Part shown: in pieces, positions 45,314 to 55,776 of the stretch
Numbering within the stretch: the first letter of the stretch is position 1
How the letters are laid out: each line of letters starts with the position of its first letter
Source of the DNA: Enterococcus mundtii
GTDB lineage: Bacteria > Bacillota > Bacilli > Lactobacillales > Enterococcaceae
NCBI RefSeq assembly: GCF_002947535.1
Contig: NZ_PUAP01000004.1
Span: forward strand, 1-64,000
Direction: 5' to 3'
DNA length: 64,000 nt
The notes under the pieces: model-generated
Database searches by the model: none
What the model saw: only the letters and a program-made list of their open reading frames with translations
Told to the model about the DNA's origin: nothing
Position numbers and translations under genes: made by a program

Positions 45314-45811
45314 ATGAAAAAATTATTTGGTAGTCTATTTATACTTGGATTTTTGATGTTGATTAGTGGATGTGGGAATCCTGGAACAGCGAAGGATCTC
45401 AAAGTAAATGATGAAGTGACAGTAACAATCAGAGATCTTCAAGCGAATGATTGGGTGGTGGAAGGGTTAGATGATAAAGCAGATTATAAGCTGATCGCTT
45501 CTTTTTCGGATCATGTGATTACTTTTAATATTGATACATCTACGGGTAGGTGGAAAGAGATAGAGAAAGATTTAGCAAAATCAATGGCAGAAGAACTGAC
45601 ATTCGAATTTGAATATAGCTTAAAAGGAAATAAACTAATTAGAAAAATTGATGATAGTGGTGAAAAAGTGGAATATAAAGTAGCAAAAGAAGATGACAAG
45701 ATTCTGTTAGTACCAGTTAAAGAAAGTGAGAATAAGATTACGCTTTCCTACAAGGAGAAAGAGACAGACTCTCCTAAAAACTGTTTCTCATTAAGTGGAA
45801 ATCAAATCTAA
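45314..45811 (+). CDS. Small secreted lipoprotein
   Basis: The 165-aa protein begins with a lipoprotein signal peptide and lipobox (LMLISGCGN, Cys20). The mature part is charged and beta-rich (VNDEVTVTIRDLQANDWVVEGL). It would be anchored to the outer face of the membrane. I recognise no specific family, though small lipoproteins of this form are common next to enterococcal surface clusters. The ATG follows ACGGAGGAC. A bidirectional terminator closes the island after it. Confidence 0.8.
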   Translation: MKKLFGSLFILGFLMLISGCGNPGTAKDLKVNDEVTVTIRDLQANDWVVEGLDDKADYKLIASFSDHVITFNIDTSTGRWKEIEKDLAKSMAEELTFEFEYSLKGNKLIRKIDDSGEKVEYKVAKEDDKILLVPVKESENKITLSYKEKETDSPKNCFSLSGNQI

Positions 45812-45828
45812 CAATATCTGGATAAATA

Positions 45829-45872
45829 AAAGCTTGTAAATTTACTTTTTGGGGAGTAAATTTACAAGCTTT
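45829..45872. terminator. Bidirectional terminator closing the accessory island
   Basis: AAAGCTTGTAAATTTACT pairs with AGTAAATTTACAAGCTTT over 18 bases around TTTTGGGG. The 214 bases that follow, up to the YitT gene, contain a TACGTAG-rich imperfect palindrome near 46020-46060 and no gene. Confidence 0.88.
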
Positions 45873-46086
45873 AAGTACCTTGCTTAATTAATAATTTTAA
45901 AGGTAAGCTTGTCGAATAACATATATTCGGTTTTAGGAAGCACAAAATAACTAATCGCCTAGGTACTTCTGAATGTACTGAGGATATCTCTAAGTAGACA
46001 GTTGCAACTCCTTGATCACGAAGTACGCAGAACTACGTTATTCTATATACGTAGAGAGCTTCAGTATCAGGTTGCTTGATTCAAAA

Positions 46087-46968
46087 TCATTCTGTTATTT
46101 TTTTAAATCGCTTCGTTTGTGGTTTGAGATACGTAAAGCCTTCTCCTTCCACTTCATGGACATTTAGAATTGAAAGAAAGGCATGTTCGTCAATTTCATG
46201 AATGATCCGTTTTACTTCGTTCAGTTCCCTTGCACTTACCACCATATAGATCATTTTTTTGTCCACACCAGAAAAGCCGCCTTCTCCGTGCAAGAATGTG
46301 ACGCCACGTTGTAAGCCAGTCATCAATAAAGGCGCGATTTCCTCACTTTTATTTGAGACCACCAGAATTCCTTTGGCGGAGTAGCCGCCATCAAGGATAA
46401 AATCGATGACACGACTGAAAACATAGGAAGCGATCAAGGTGTACATCATCCGTTTCAAATCGATATAAGTTAATGAAGCAAGTAAAACCATGACATCAAA
46501 AGCTAAAAGGGAGCGTCCCATAGATATCCCATGATTTTTTTCAAGGATTCGAGCGATGATGTCACTTCCTCCTGTAGTACCACCCATACGATAAACGATC
46601 CCACTGCCGACACCGGCAATCAGTCCTGCAAGTAAAGAGACGATCAACAAATCATGTTCTAAGTTGACTTGTAAGGGAATTCTTTGCCAAATCCATAAGA
46701 AGACAGAGAGCGAGACAGTACCTAAGATAGTATAGGCGAGGGCGCGTTTTCCTAAGATTTTTCCGCCTAGCAAGATCAACGGAATATTGATCAATAAATT
46801 AGAATAAGCCGGGTCGACATGAAAAAGAGCATGCAAAATTAGGGTAATACCTGAAACTCCACCCTCAGCTAGATGATTTGCGATATTCAAATAGACTAGC
46901 CCAAAAGCGTAAATACTTGTTCCTAAAATAATAAGAAAAATTTCTTTCATTGTTTTCAATGATGTCAT
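46087..46968 (-). CDS. YitT family membrane protein (DUF2179)
   Basis: The 293-aa protein has five or six membrane spans with the YitT motif GGTTGGSDIIARIL near residue 128. A cytoplasmic DUF2179 domain ends it (KMIYMVVSARELNEVKRIIHEIDEHAFLSI). Function in the family is unknown, perhaps transport. On the minus strand GTGGGGATTCG precedes its ATG. It diverges from the MazG-cca pair. A CCCTAG/CTAGGG stem at about 47021-47042 lies between them. Confidence 0.9.
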   Translation of the reverse strand: MTSLKTMKEIFLIILGTSIYAFGLVYLNIANHLAEGGVSGITLILHALFHVDPAYSNLLINIPLILLGGKILGKRALAYTILGTVSLSVFLWIWQRIPLQVNLEHDLLIVSLLAGLIAGVGSGIVYRMGGTTGGSDIIARILEKNHGISMGRSLLAFDVMVLLASLTYIDLKRMMYTLIASYVFSRVIDFILDGGYSAKGILVVSNKSEEIAPLLMTGLQRGVTFLHGEGGFSGVDKKMIYMVVSARELNEVKRIIHEIDEHAFLSILNVHEVEGEGFTYLKPQTKRFKKITE

Positions 46969-47210
46969 CGAATCCCCACTTTCTACTATTGATATGATTC
47001 ATTAAGCAACAAGCGGAAAACCCTAGACATAAACCTAGGGATTAGGAAACTGAGCCTTCTTTTTTTATATTTATAGACCGAGTTGGCTTGATGCTAATAA
47101 TTTATTAAGTATACCTAACATAATGTAGCATGTATTCTTTGTTTTCACAATTGCACTTCTTGCGGTTTTGCTGTAAAGTTTTTTAGGAAGAGATGATTGG
47201 AGGGTTCTTG

Positions 47211-47582
47211 ATGAAAGAAGAGCGTTCGCTAAAAAGTATGCAAGAAGAGGTCGATGCGTACATCCAGCAATTTAAGGTTGGCTATTTTTCGCCATTGGCG
47301 CAAATGGCACGTTTGACCGAAGAAATGGGTGAGTTGGCACGAGAGGTCAATCATTCGTATGGGGAAAAAAGTAAAAAAGCAACAGAACCTAGTAATTCAG
47401 TGGCAGAAGAGTTGGGTGATGTCTTGTTTGTGACAATGATCATGGCAAACTCGTTAGGGATTGATCTGACAACAGTATTTGAAAAAAATATGGAGAAGTT
47501 CAATCAAAGAGACCATCATCGTTTTGCTCGAAAAGATGAGGAACAGCCAGAGGATAGAAGGAGTAAAAATGAGACTAAGTGA
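47211..47582 (+). CDS. MazG-like nucleotide pyrophosphohydrolase
   Basis: The 123-aa protein carries the MazG/YpjD metal site: LTEEMGELAREVN and AEELGDVLFVTMIMANSLGID (the ExxE...ExxD pattern). Such enzymes hydrolyse NTPs or dNTPs to NMP and pyrophosphate, cleaning the pool. YpjD lies near cca in Bacillus as well. ATG 47211 follows TTGGAGGG; the frame is open from 47193. It overlaps cca by 14 bases. Confidence 0.9.
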   Translation: MKEERSLKSMQEEVDAYIQQFKVGYFSPLAQMARLTEEMGELAREVNHSYGEKSKKATEPSNSVAEELGDVLFVTMIMANSLGIDLTTVFEKNMEKFNQRDHHRFARKDEEQPEDRRSKNETK

Positions 47583-48774
47583 ATTACCGATCGAATATAA
47601 AAAAGCAATCCCAGTATTAAAAAAAATCGAGGCAGCTGGATTTGAGGCGTACTTTGTTGGTGGTAGCGTACGGGATACGTTACTCGGACAAAAAATTCAC
47701 GACGTAGATATTGCTACTAGTGCGTTTCCAGAAGAAATCAAGCAGTTGTTTCCAAAAACGATCGATATCGGGATCGAACATGGAACGGTTCTCGTCTTAC
47801 ATGAAGAGGAGCAATATGAAATCACGACGTTTCGTACGGAATCGACTTACCAAGATTATCGACGTCCTGACAGTGTTTCATTTGTTCGTACATTAGAGGA
47901 GGATCTAAAACGCAGAGACTTCACGATCAATGCTTTTGCTTTGAAAGAAGATGGTGAGATCATTGATTTATTCGACGGGTTGGCTGATTTGGAAAATCAG
48001 GTCTTACGAGCAGTTGGACGACCTTTTGAGCGATTTCATGAAGATGCTTTACGAATGATGCGTGGGATCCGTTTTGTGAGTCAGCTAGGGTTCAAATTGG
48101 AAGAAGAAACGGCCAAGGCGATCGAAGACAACCATGCGTTATTGGACAAAATCTCTGTTGAGCGAATGAATGTTGAATTTATCAAAATGCTTTTAGGGGA
48201 TTTTCGTAAAAACGGCTTGATGGCATTTGTCGAAACAAAATGTTATATCTATTGTCCGCAATTAAAAGAAGATGGTGAAGCATTATTACGATTTGCTGAT
48301 TTACCGTCTGTGCCATTAAAAAAAGAAAGTCAAGCTTGGGCATTATTACTCAACCAACTCGGCAGATCAGAGCAAGAGGTGGCGCCTTTCTTAAAAGCAT
48401 GGAAATGTTCCAACCAAATGATTCGAGAAGTCCAACGTTTGGTTAAAGGATTGGCGAAGCGACAAGAACGCCGGTTAACACCTTTAGAGATCTATCATCT
48501 TGGAAAAGACGCCTCGCTGGATGTGGAAGAATTGATGATCTACTTTAAGCAAAACCCCGATATGACAAGTGTGCTAGATATCTATGATGCACTTCCTATC
48601 AAGACAATGGGTGAGTTGGCGATTGATGGCAAGGTATTATTAGCTACAAGTGAGAAAAAACCAGGTAAATGGGTCAGTGAAGCATTAGCACTCGCGGAGT
48701 CAGCGGTAGTAAATGGCTTGGTAGAGAATGAACAAACTGCATTATTAACCTATCTGAATGAACAACAAAGCTAG
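47569..48774 (+). CDS. cca: CCA-adding tRNA nucleotidyltransferase
   Basis: This enzyme adds or repairs the 3'-CCA of tRNAs. The 401-aa protein has the class II nucleotidyltransferase core FVGGSVRDTLLG...DVDIATSAFP, the RRDFTINAFAL template-site region and FHEDALRMMRGIRF, then the helical neck/body/tail. The Gram-positive length is normal. ATG 47569 follows AAGGAG inside the mazG end, so translation is coupled. A hairpin follows at 48870. Confidence 0.96.
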   Translation: MRLSELPIEYKKAIPVLKKIEAAGFEAYFVGGSVRDTLLGQKIHDVDIATSAFPEEIKQLFPKTIDIGIEHGTVLVLHEEEQYEITTFRTESTYQDYRRPDSVSFVRTLEEDLKRRDFTINAFALKEDGEIIDLFDGLADLENQVLRAVGRPFERFHEDALRMMRGIRFVSQLGFKLEEETAKAIEDNHALLDKISVERMNVEFIKMLLGDFRKNGLMAFVETKCYIYCPQLKEDGEALLRFADLPSVPLKKESQAWALLLNQLGRSEQEVAPFLKAWKCSNQMIREVQRLVKGLAKRQERRLTPLEIYHLGKDASLDVEELMIYFKQNPDMTSVLDIYDALPIKTMGELAIDGKVLLATSEKKPGKWVSEALALAESAVVNGLVENEQTALLTYLNEQQS

Positions 48775-48869
48775 ACAACTGAATCGAAACAGTGGGTGAA
48801 CAAGATTTGTGTGCATATCATTTATTTGCTCACGTCGATAAAATGAGGGGCAAGAGAGTTATCTATAGG

Positions 48870-48899
48870 AGCGTCTGTCTTTTTTACAAGACGTTTTTC
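48870..48899 (+). terminator. Terminator after cca
   Basis: GCGTCT pairs with AGACGT around a T-rich loop and is followed by TTTTC; a short but plausible terminator. Confidence 0.65.
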
Positions 48900-49041
48900 A
48901 TGTCCCTTTTCTCCTTTGGATGAGGATTGTTATCAAAAAAAGCTGACAGAAAAGCAAACATGAGAGATGACCGCTTTTGTTGTTTTATGCTAAACTAGTA
49001 ATGAAACAGAATATAATGCGTCAAAAAAGGAGATTTTTTTA

Positions 49042-49497
49042 ATGAGCAAAGAAATGACAGCGCTAAAATTTTATTTCCGTAACGGCGAAACATGGACGAT
49101 CAATCGTCGTCATATCGGCGACCTTTGGATCAAACAAATCACTACAAGTTTTGGTCGTATCAATGGGAGCGAATTTATCGAGATCCATCCATGTGCCGGT
49201 TTTAAAATCGAGATCTTCCATGAGGGAGATTCAGTAGCTACTCATGATATCAATCTAGGTGGTTTAGAGATGGGTATGTTCAATCGTGCATTGAAATATG
49301 AAGATATCGAACGTATGGAAATCTTGTATCGCAACGGTACACCTGATCTTGTATATTTCCCTTACTTGGACAAAGGAACAGAGGGATTAGATAATCAATA
49401 CCAATCAACAAAAATCAGTGAAAAAACTGGTAACTTATACATTGTGATCAACCCAGAACAACGTGTTGACGATGTTTATGGCGAATACTTCGAATAG
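49042..49497 (+). CDS. Uncharacterised 151-aa beta-rich protein
   Basis: The protein is soluble, without signal or membrane span, and rich in alternating beta segments (ALKFYFRNGETWTINRRHIGDLWI...INGSEFIEIHPCAGFKIEIF). I recognise no named family; it reads like a conserved enterococcal protein with ordinary codon use. The ATG follows AAAGGAGATTTTTTTA. It is monocistronic, with a strong terminator at 49590. Confidence 0.8.
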   Translation: MSKEMTALKFYFRNGETWTINRRHIGDLWIKQITTSFGRINGSEFIEIHPCAGFKIEIFHEGDSVATHDINLGGLEMGMFNRALKYEDIERMEILYRNGTPDLVYFPYLDKGTEGLDNQYQSTKISEKTGNLYIVINPEQRVDDVYGEYFE

Positions 49498-49589
49498 GAT
49501 CGAAGGACATTGTACAAAGTAGTTTTTTTAGAAATAAAACAGGGAAGTCTGTGGCATAAATCATAGGATCTCCCCTGAATTGAAAAGGA

Positions 49590-49629
49590 GCACATACAAA
49601 ACTGTTGAACAGATTTTGTATGTGTTTTT
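49590..49629 (+). terminator. Terminator upstream of the antiporter operon
   Basis: CACATACAAAA pairs with TTTTGTATGTG, with an inner CTGTT/AACAG stem, followed by TTTTTC. The rest of 49498-49795 is promoter region; no gene is seen. Confidence 0.9.
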
Positions 49630-49795
49630 CTTTGCCATTATTTATATAATTACAGTTGATATTTTAAAGTGATTGGACTAGAATGAGTCTCTGGGATTGA
49701 AACAAATACTTCACTGCAAAAGTAAAAAGGTTTTAGTTGCATTCTTAAAACTTTTTGCTATAATTGGTGCAGTTTGAATATAGGAGATCTTGAAA

Positions 49796-50071
49796 ATGAG
49801 AGAGAGTTTTGAAGAACAAAAGAAACGACTGGTTGAACACTATGGTACTTTTTCAATGGAAGATCGTCGTCAAATCTTATGTAAGTTGCGTAAAAGAAAT
49901 ATCTTGATGTATCGTCAATTGGGACGCTTGAAACACGAATTGCTCCGTTTAGAATCAAAACGTGTGCAATGTGAGTTGGATGGTCGAGTGACCCAAGCGG
50001 AAGTTGTTGAAAACAAAATTTTAAAGAAAAAAGAGCAGTATCTGAAAGTTCTTGCACAAAATAAAAAATAA
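49796..50071 (+). CDS. Small basic coiled-coil protein before the antiporter
   Basis: The 91-aa protein is strongly charged and almost entirely helical (EEQKKRLVEHYG..., LRKRNILMYRQLGRLKHELLRLESKRVQCELDGR), probably a coiled coil. No family is recognised. ATG 49796 is placed nine bases after GGAG; an in-frame TTG at 49790 is too close. Only 12 bases separate it from the antiporter gene, so the two are co-transcribed. Confidence 0.75.
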   Translation: MRESFEEQKKRLVEHYGTFSMEDRRQILCKLRKRNILMYRQLGRLKHELLRLESKRVQCELDGRVTQAEVVENKILKKKEQYLKVLAQNKK

Positions 50072-50083
50072 AGGGGATCAAGC

Positions 50084-52180
50084 ATGGAATTTGCAGAGTT
50101 AGTGATTGTTTTTGCAGTCACGATCACGCTATCCAACATAGCAAGTCGTATCTTGCCGATGATCCCTGCACCACTGATCCAAATATTTCTTGGCGTGGTT
50201 TTAGGATTGACCGAATGGGGTGAATCCATCAATTTTGAACCTGAATTATTTTTAGTGATGATCATTGCCCCCTTGCTTTTTAGAGAAGGAGAAAAAGCGG
50301 ATATCGCCTCGATCTTGAAAAATTTCGATACGATATTGTTTCTCGCTTTTGGTGGGGTGATCTTGACTTTGATTGGCGTCGGAGCAACGTTGTCGTTTCT
50401 ATTGCCAAGTGTTCCTTTAGCCGCTTGTTTTGCTTTTGGTGCAGCTTTAGGTCCGACAGATGCGGTGGCAGTCAGTTCGCTGTCCAATCGTGTGAACATT
50501 CCCAAAAAAGCTATGCATATTTTGGAAGGTGAAGGGTTACTGAATGATGCATCTGGCGTTACAGCCTTCCAATTTGCCTTAGCCGCTTTGATCACTGGGA
50601 CGTTTTCTGCGGTAAACGCAGGCGTGACATTGATTTTATCAAGTATTGGCGGGGCAGTCGTCGGCTTTTTACTTGTCTGGATGAAAAGAAAAATCATTGG
50701 TCTGATTGAGAAAGCATCTGCACGTGACGTGACAGGCTACTTGTTGATTGAATTGTTGTTACCTTTCTTAGCATATGTTTTAGCCGAAGTATTTCATGTT
50801 TCAGGAATTATTGCAGCAGTGGTTGCAGGGGTATTACAAGCCTCAGGATTTAAAAAAATCTCAGTCTTTGATGCGGAGTTGTCAACTTTGTCGAATAGTA
50901 CATGGACAACGATTGCCTTCACATTGAATGCACTGGTATTTATATTTTTAGGAATCGAACTGACACAAGTGTTTACACCTGTTTGGGGTGATGGCTTGTA
51001 TTCGAATAGTTTGTTGCTAATGATCATCTTATTGATTTCGATCATGCTGTTCGTCATTCGCTTCGTTTCAATCAGCTTGTTTTATATATTCAAGGGCGGT
51101 TTCCAAAGTCTCAAGAAACAACTGAATGAAGTGTTGATCTTAACATTTGGAGGAGTAAAGGGAACTGTCAGTTTAGCAACTATTTTTATTTTGCCATTTA
51201 CAATCAACCAAATGGCATTCAATCAGCGTTCATTACTCTTGTTTTTGACTGCGGGGGTTATCTTAGTCACATTGATTATCGGGATCATTGTCTTGCCGAT
51301 GTTGACCGAAACAGAAGAAGCAGCAACGACTGATCTAAAAGCCTTGATGATCTTGGAAGAAGTGATTGAAACATTACGCTTAGAAAAAGAAGCGGAAGAA
51401 CCAGGATCAAAAGCATATTTAGCGATAGAAGCAGTGATTGAGACCTATCAAGACAGAATCAGTGAACTCTACTTATCTGATTTGAGTGGAGATGAAAAGC
51501 AAGAAGTCCAAGAGATCCAAGCGTTGATTCTATCGATTGAACGGGATGGCTTGGATGAAAGATATCGTTCTGGGAAGCTATCTTCTAATGGTTATCGTTT
51601 TTATTCAAGATTCCTTGCTAACTTTGAACAGTCGATCACAAGTCAAATTTTATCGTTCATTGGTTTTTGGTTCATTGTAGTACGTCGATTGATGCGGATC
51701 ATTCTCCATCCAAAAATGTTTTGGCAAAGACGGCAAAGTGATCGCCAAACCATGATTTCTGAGAAAGATATCCAAGAAATTCGAGAGACGTACCAAAAAA
51801 ATACGCAATTGATCATCGAAAGTTTGGAGAATCTAACGGACGTGTATGATGAATCAATGATTGGCTTTTTCATTGAACAACGAAAAGCTCAAGGAATTCG
51901 GATGATGAGTGGTAATCTGATTTCCTCTTGGATGATCCAACAAGATCGTTTGTTTACGAAAAAAATGCTAAGAGGTTATTATTTAGAAAGAAAAGTCATC
52001 GATGAATATGAAGTAGCAGAAGAGATCACGACTTTTTCTGCGAATCAATACAGAAGAAATATCAACCTGTTGGAGTCTTATACGATGAATCAGCCAACAG
52101 ATCGTTTTTCATTCCGGTTTGCTTTCCAAGCGAAGGCGAAAAAATTTCAATTAAAGCAAAACCATGAGAGGAAGTTGTGA
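50084..52180 (+). CDS. CPA1-type Na+/H+ antiporter with long cytoplasmic tail
   Basis: The 698-aa protein has about twelve membrane spans (residues 1-410). FGAALGPTDAVAVSSL carries the ion-binding TD/DA region, and GEGLLNDASGVTAF carries the ND motif of the CPA1 family. A 280-residue charged cytoplasmic tail follows, as in NhaP/YjcE-like bacterial antiporters. It exchanges Na+ (or K+) for protons for pH and salt balance. AAAGGGGATCAAGC precedes the ATG. The terminator stem overlaps its stop codon. Confidence 0.92.
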   Translation: MEFAELVIVFAVTITLSNIASRILPMIPAPLIQIFLGVVLGLTEWGESINFEPELFLVMIIAPLLFREGEKADIASILKNFDTILFLAFGGVILTLIGVGATLSFLLPSVPLAACFAFGAALGPTDAVAVSSLSNRVNIPKKAMHILEGEGLLNDASGVTAFQFALAALITGTFSAVNAGVTLILSSIGGAVVGFLLVWMKRKIIGLIEKASARDVTGYLLIELLLPFLAYVLAEVFHVSGIIAAVVAGVLQASGFKKISVFDAELSTLSNSTWTTIAFTLNALVFIFLGIELTQVFTPVWGDGLYSNSLLLMIILLISIMLFVIRFVSISLFYIFKGGFQSLKKQLNEVLILTFGGVKGTVSLATIFILPFTINQMAFNQRSLLLFLTAGVILVTLIIGIIVLPMLTETEEAATTDLKALMILEEVIETLRLEKEAEEPGSKAYLAIEAVIETYQDRISELYLSDLSGDEKQEVQEIQALILSIERDGLDERYRSGKLSSNGYRFYSRFLANFEQSITSQILSFIGFWFIVVRRLMRIILHPKMFWQRRQSDRQTMISEKDIQEIRETYQKNTQLIIESLENLTDVYDESMIGFFIEQRKAQGIRMMSGNLISSWMIQQDRLFTKKMLRGYYLERKVIDEYEVAEEITTFSANQYRRNINLLESYTMNQPTDRFSFRFAFQAKAKKFQLKQNHERKL

Positions 52181-52204
52181 TAAAGCACAGCTCCTCTTTT
52201 TTTG
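52168..52204 (+). terminator. Terminator overlapping the antiporter stop codon
   Basis: GAGGAAGTTGTG (52168-52179) pairs with CACAGCTCCTC (52186-52196) and T7 follows. The TGA stop at 52178-52180 lies partly in the stem. Confidence 0.88.
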
Positions 52205-52404
52205 ATGAGGTGAGGACAGAAGTGTTTTAACTTAACAACTAAGTTCCAGATAGAAAGTCATTTTTTGAATACCGTGTATCCACTTTTATGAAGTGAGAGA
52301 AGACGTATCGTAAACTCTATACCAAAAAATAGAATAATCGAAAAAAAAACTATCTGTTAAACAATTGTTTTATGTTACAATATCCAAGATAAGGGGGAGT
52401 ACTG

Positions 52405-54291
52405 TTGAAAGAGCTAAAAATAACTGACCTCAAAAAAACATATGGAGAAAAAGAATTGTTTGATCAGATTTCCTTTTTGATCCATGAACATGATCGCATT
52501 GGGTTGATCGGTACTAACGGAACTGGTAAAACAAGTCTTTTGAATATCATTGCTGGACTTGACAGTGGAGATGGCGATCAACAGACGGTTTTTTATCCAA
52601 ATGATTACCGTATCGGTTATTTGTCACAAACCGATTCTTTTTCAGAAGAAGATACGGTTTTACAAGCTGTTTTTCAAGGGAACAGTCCGTTGATCCAGAC
52701 TGTACGACTCTACGAGGAAGCTTTGATTTCCTTGGCTGAAAATGGCGATGATGAAGCAGTCCAAAAACAGTATGCGTTGGCAGAAGAGCGAATGAATAAA
52801 GAGGATGCTTGGACAACGGATACAAATGCCAAGATCATTTTACAAAAATTAGGGATCAACCAACTAGAAAAGAAAATCGGTGAGCTTTCTGGTGGGCAAA
52901 AAAAACGTGTGAGCTTAGCGCAAGTTTTGATCGATGAACCGGATCTTTTATTACTTGATGAGCCGACGAACCACTTAGATTATGCAGCGATCGAATGGTT
53001 GGAATCTTATTTGAAACAATATCGGGGTGCCTTATTGATGGTGACCCATGATCGTTATTTCTTAGATCGTGTCACGAATCGGATCTTTGAACTTGCCTTT
53101 GGGAATCTTTATGAATATAAAGGCAATTATGAAGCCTATCTTATTGAAAAAGCCGAGCGAGATCGTGTCGAAGTCGAACAAGAAGAAAAGCGCAAACGTT
53201 TGTATAAGCAAGAACTTTCTTGGATGCGAGCGGGAGTACAAGCTCGTGGGACGAAACAGCAGGCACGTATCAATCGCTTTGAAGATTTGAAAGAAAACTT
53301 ATATCAAGTCAATCATGATACGGATATCGAACTAAATATCGCGACCCAACGCTTAGGTAAAAAAGTGATCGAGATCAAGGATGGTTCGTATTCGATTGAA
53401 GGAAAACCATTGCTCCAACACTTGGATCTATTGATCCAATCAAGAGAGCGACTAGGAATCACCGGAGAGAACGGTGCTGGGAAGTCGACATTGTTGAATA
53501 TCTTAGCAGGGAAATTATCTTTAGATAGTGGTGTCTATACGATTGGTGAAACCGTTCGGTTAGCTTACTATACACAGGAAAATGAAAAAATGTCTCCGGA
53601 CAAACGAATGATTGCTTACCTGCAAGAAGCAGCAGAAGAAGTCCAAACTGCGGATGGGACACAAATTGGTGTCGCTGAACTTTTGGAGCGGTTCTTGTTT
53701 CCTCGGTTTATGCACGGAACATTGATCCGTAAACTATCCGGAGGAGAAAAGCGTCGGTTATATCTACTCAAATTATTGATCCAACAACCTAATGTTCTAT
53801 TGTTAGATGAACCAACGAATGACTTAGATATCGCTACTTTAACGATCTTGGAAGATTATTTTCGCACATTCCCAGGGGCGGTGATCACTGTTTCTCATGA
53901 CCGTTATTTCTTGGATAAGGTAGTTGACAAACTATTGGTTTTTCTAGGGGATGGCAAACAAGAGCTTTATTATGGTGATATGTCTAGCTATTTGGTCAAA
54001 CGCAAAGAAGACCAACAAGCGCAACCAGACAAAGTCAAAACGAAGATCGAAGAAAAAAAATCTGAGTCAAAGAAAAAACTCTCATACATGGAACAAAAAG
54101 AATGGGCAACAATCGAAGATGATATTGCAGAACTAGAAAATCGTTTGGATGAATTGCAAGAAGAGATGAACCATCAAGGGGATGATTTCACACGATTGCA
54201 AGAATTACAAAAAGAAGTAACCGCAACTGAGGAACTGCTAGAAGAAAAAATGTCACGTTGGGAATATCTAAGTGAATGGGCAGATAATTAG
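52405..54291 (+). CDS. ABC-F ATPase (Uup/YfmR type)
   Basis: ABC-F proteins act on the ribosome rather than in membranes. The 628-aa protein has two ABC domains, each with Walker A ([16 protein letters not shown]), signature (LSGGQ, LSGGE) and Walker B LLLDEPTN(H/D)LD. A 70-80-residue linker with the basic [17 protein letters not shown] segment lies between them, and a C-terminal coiled coil follows. There is no membrane domain. That layout matches Uup/YfmR housekeeping factors rather than antibiotic-resistance Msr/Lsa proteins. TTG start with GGGGGAG. It is followed by thyA ten bases on. Confidence 0.92.
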   Translation: MKELKITDLKKTYGEKELFDQISFLIHEHDRIGLIGTNGTGKTSLLNIIAGLDSGDGDQQTVFYPNDYRIGYLSQTDSFSEEDTVLQAVFQGNSPLIQTVRLYEEALISLAENGDDEAVQKQYALAEERMNKEDAWTTDTNAKIILQKLGINQLEKKIGELSGGQKKRVSLAQVLIDEPDLLLLDEPTNHLDYAAIEWLESYLKQYRGALLMVTHDRYFLDRVTNRIFELAFGNLYEYKGNYEAYLIEKAERDRVEVEQEEKRKRLYKQELSWMRAGVQARGTKQQARINRFEDLKENLYQVNHDTDIELNIATQRLGKKVIEIKDGSYSIEGKPLLQHLDLLIQSRERLGITGENGAGKSTLLNILAGKLSLDSGVYTIGETVRLAYYTQENEKMSPDKRMIAYLQEAAEEVQTADGTQIGVAELLERFLFPRFMHGTLIRKLSGGEKRRLYLLKLLIQQPNVLLLDEPTNDLDIATLTILEDYFRTFPGAVITVSHDRYFLDKVVDKLLVFLGDGKQELYYGDMSSYLVKRKEDQQAQPDKVKTKIEEKKSESKKKLSYMEQKEWATIEDDIAELENRLDELQEEMNHQGDDFTRLQELQKEVTATEELLEEKMSRWEYLSEWADN

Positions 54292-54301
54292 GAGGGATAA
54301 G

Positions 54302-55249
54302 ATGGAGCAAGCATATCTTGATTTAGGGAAAAAGTTGTTATCTGAAGGACATGTAAAAGGTGATCGTACGGGAACAGGTACATTTAGCTTATTTGGTTAT
54401 CAAATGCGGTTTGACCTTCAAAAGGGCTTTCCATTATTGACGACAAAACGTGTTCCTTTTGGTTTGATCAAAAGCGAACTGTTATGGTTTTTAAAAGGAG
54501 ATACGAATATCCGTTATCTTTTACAAAATAATAACCATATTTGGGATGAGTGGGCATTTGAACGATATATCAAGAGTGAGGACTATCAAGGACCTGATAT
54601 GACAGATTTTGGACATCGTAGCTTGACTGATCCAGAATTCAATAAAGTCTATCAAGAAGAAAGTAAAAAATTCTGTGAAAAAATAGTAGCCGACGAAGAA
54701 TTTGCAGAAAAACATGGAGATCTTGGTCATATCTATGGGTACCAATGGCGCCATTGGGAAACCAAAGAAGGTGGCTTCATCGACCAAATCAAAGAAGTGA
54801 TCGAAGCAATCAAACAGACACCTGATTCAAGACGCCTGATCGTTTCAGCTTGGAATCCAGAAGATGTACCAAGTATGGCTTTGCCTCCTTGTCACACAAT
54901 GTTCCAATTCTATGTGAATGACAATAAACTAAGTTGTCAGCTGTACCAACGAAGTGCCGACGTATTTTTAGGTGTACCATTCAATATTGCTAGCTACGCT
55001 TTACTGACACATCTTATTGCACATGAGACTGGATTAGAAGTTGGCGAATTTATCCATACTTTAGGCGATGCACATCTTTACTCAAATCACGTAGAGCAAA
55101 TGAAAGAACAATTGTCTCGTGATGTACGTCCATTTCCGACGTTAGTGTTGAATACAGAAAAAGAGTCTGTGTTTGATTTTGAAATGGATGATATCAAAGT
55201 TGAAGGATATGAGCCGCATCCTTCAATAAAGGCACCTATCGCGGTCTAA
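54302..55249 (+). CDS. thyA: Thymidylate synthase
   Basis: ThyA methylates dUMP to dTMP using methylene-tetrahydrofolate, producing dihydrofolate that the next gene recycles. The 315-aa protein has [12 protein letters not shown], the catalytic cysteine in [12 protein letters not shown], and [19 protein letters not shown]. The insertion near residues 80-140 is that of the long (Lactobacillus casei-like) form. ATG 54302 follows TTAGGAGGGATAAG. Fourteen bases separate it from folA. Confidence 0.97.
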   Translation: MEQAYLDLGKKLLSEGHVKGDRTGTGTFSLFGYQMRFDLQKGFPLLTTKRVPFGLIKSELLWFLKGDTNIRYLLQNNNHIWDEWAFERYIKSEDYQGPDMTDFGHRSLTDPEFNKVYQEESKKFCEKIVADEEFAEKHGDLGHIYGYQWRHWETKEGGFIDQIKEVIEAIKQTPDSRRLIVSAWNPEDVPSMALPPCHTMFQFYVNDNKLSCQLYQRSADVFLGVPFNIASYALLTHLIAHETGLEVGEFIHTLGDAHLYSNHVEQMKEQLSRDVRPFPTLVLNTEKESVFDFEMDDIKVEGYEPHPSIKAPIAV

Positions 55250-55263
55250 GAAAGGATGAGAAA

Positions 55264-55776
55264 ATGTTCGCTGCAATCTGGGCACAAGATGAAAATGGCC
55301 TGATCGGAAAAGAAGATAAACTTCCTTGGCATTTGCCGAATGATTTGAAATTTTTTAAGCAAATGACCGAAGCGAATGTATTGATCATGGGACGAAAAAC
55401 ATTCATGGGGATGGGCGGTAAGCCACTCCCTAATCGTCAAACGATTGTTTTGACAAGAGACCGTGAGTTTACAGCCGAGGGCGTACTAGTGATGCATGAT
55501 GTCAACGAAGTATTAGCTTATGAGAAAGAAACAGATGGGATTTTATTCGTTGCTGGAGGATCAGCAATCTATGAAGAGTTCTTACCTTACTGCACGATTT
55601 TGTATCGTACAGTGATTCATCATTCTTTCGAAGGAGATACGTATTTTCCTGCTGTTGACTGGGAAGCATGGTCATTGATCAATATCAGTCCGGGAGAAAT
55701 AGACGAAAAAAATAGTTATGCGCATCAGTTTGAGACATATAAACGTAAAGAAGAACACGCAACAGAAGAAATATAA
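55264..55776 (+). CDS. folA: Dihydrofolate reductase
   Basis: DHFR regenerates tetrahydrofolate with NADPH and is the target of trimethoprim. The 170-aa protein shows the family start (FAAIWAQDENGLIGKEDKLPWHLPNDLKFFK), GRKTF, and FVAGGSAIYEEFLP in the NADPH site. It is coupled with thyA as in many Firmicutes. The ATG follows AGAAAGGATGAGAAA. Resistance changes cannot be judged without a reference. A strong terminator follows. Confidence 0.96.
   Translation: MFAAIWAQDENGLIGKEDKLPWHLPNDLKFFKQMTEANVLIMGRKTFMGMGGKPLPNRQTIVLTRDREFTAEGVLVMHDVNEVLAYEKETDGILFVAGGSAIYEEFLPYCTILYRTVIHHSFEGDTYFPAVDWEAWSLINISPGEIDEKNSYAHQFETYKRKEEHATEEI

Noticed and set aside
49915-50697. Long minus-strand reading frame of about 260 codons
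   Set aside because: Lies wholly opposite the small helical protein and the Na+/H+ antiporter, which have clear ribosome sites and family motifs; its own product has no recognisable domain.
52405-54291. ABC-F protein as an antibiotic-resistance factor
   Set aside because: Its C-terminal coiled coil and ordinary linker fit the Uup/YfmR housekeeping type, and the next genes are thyA-folA.
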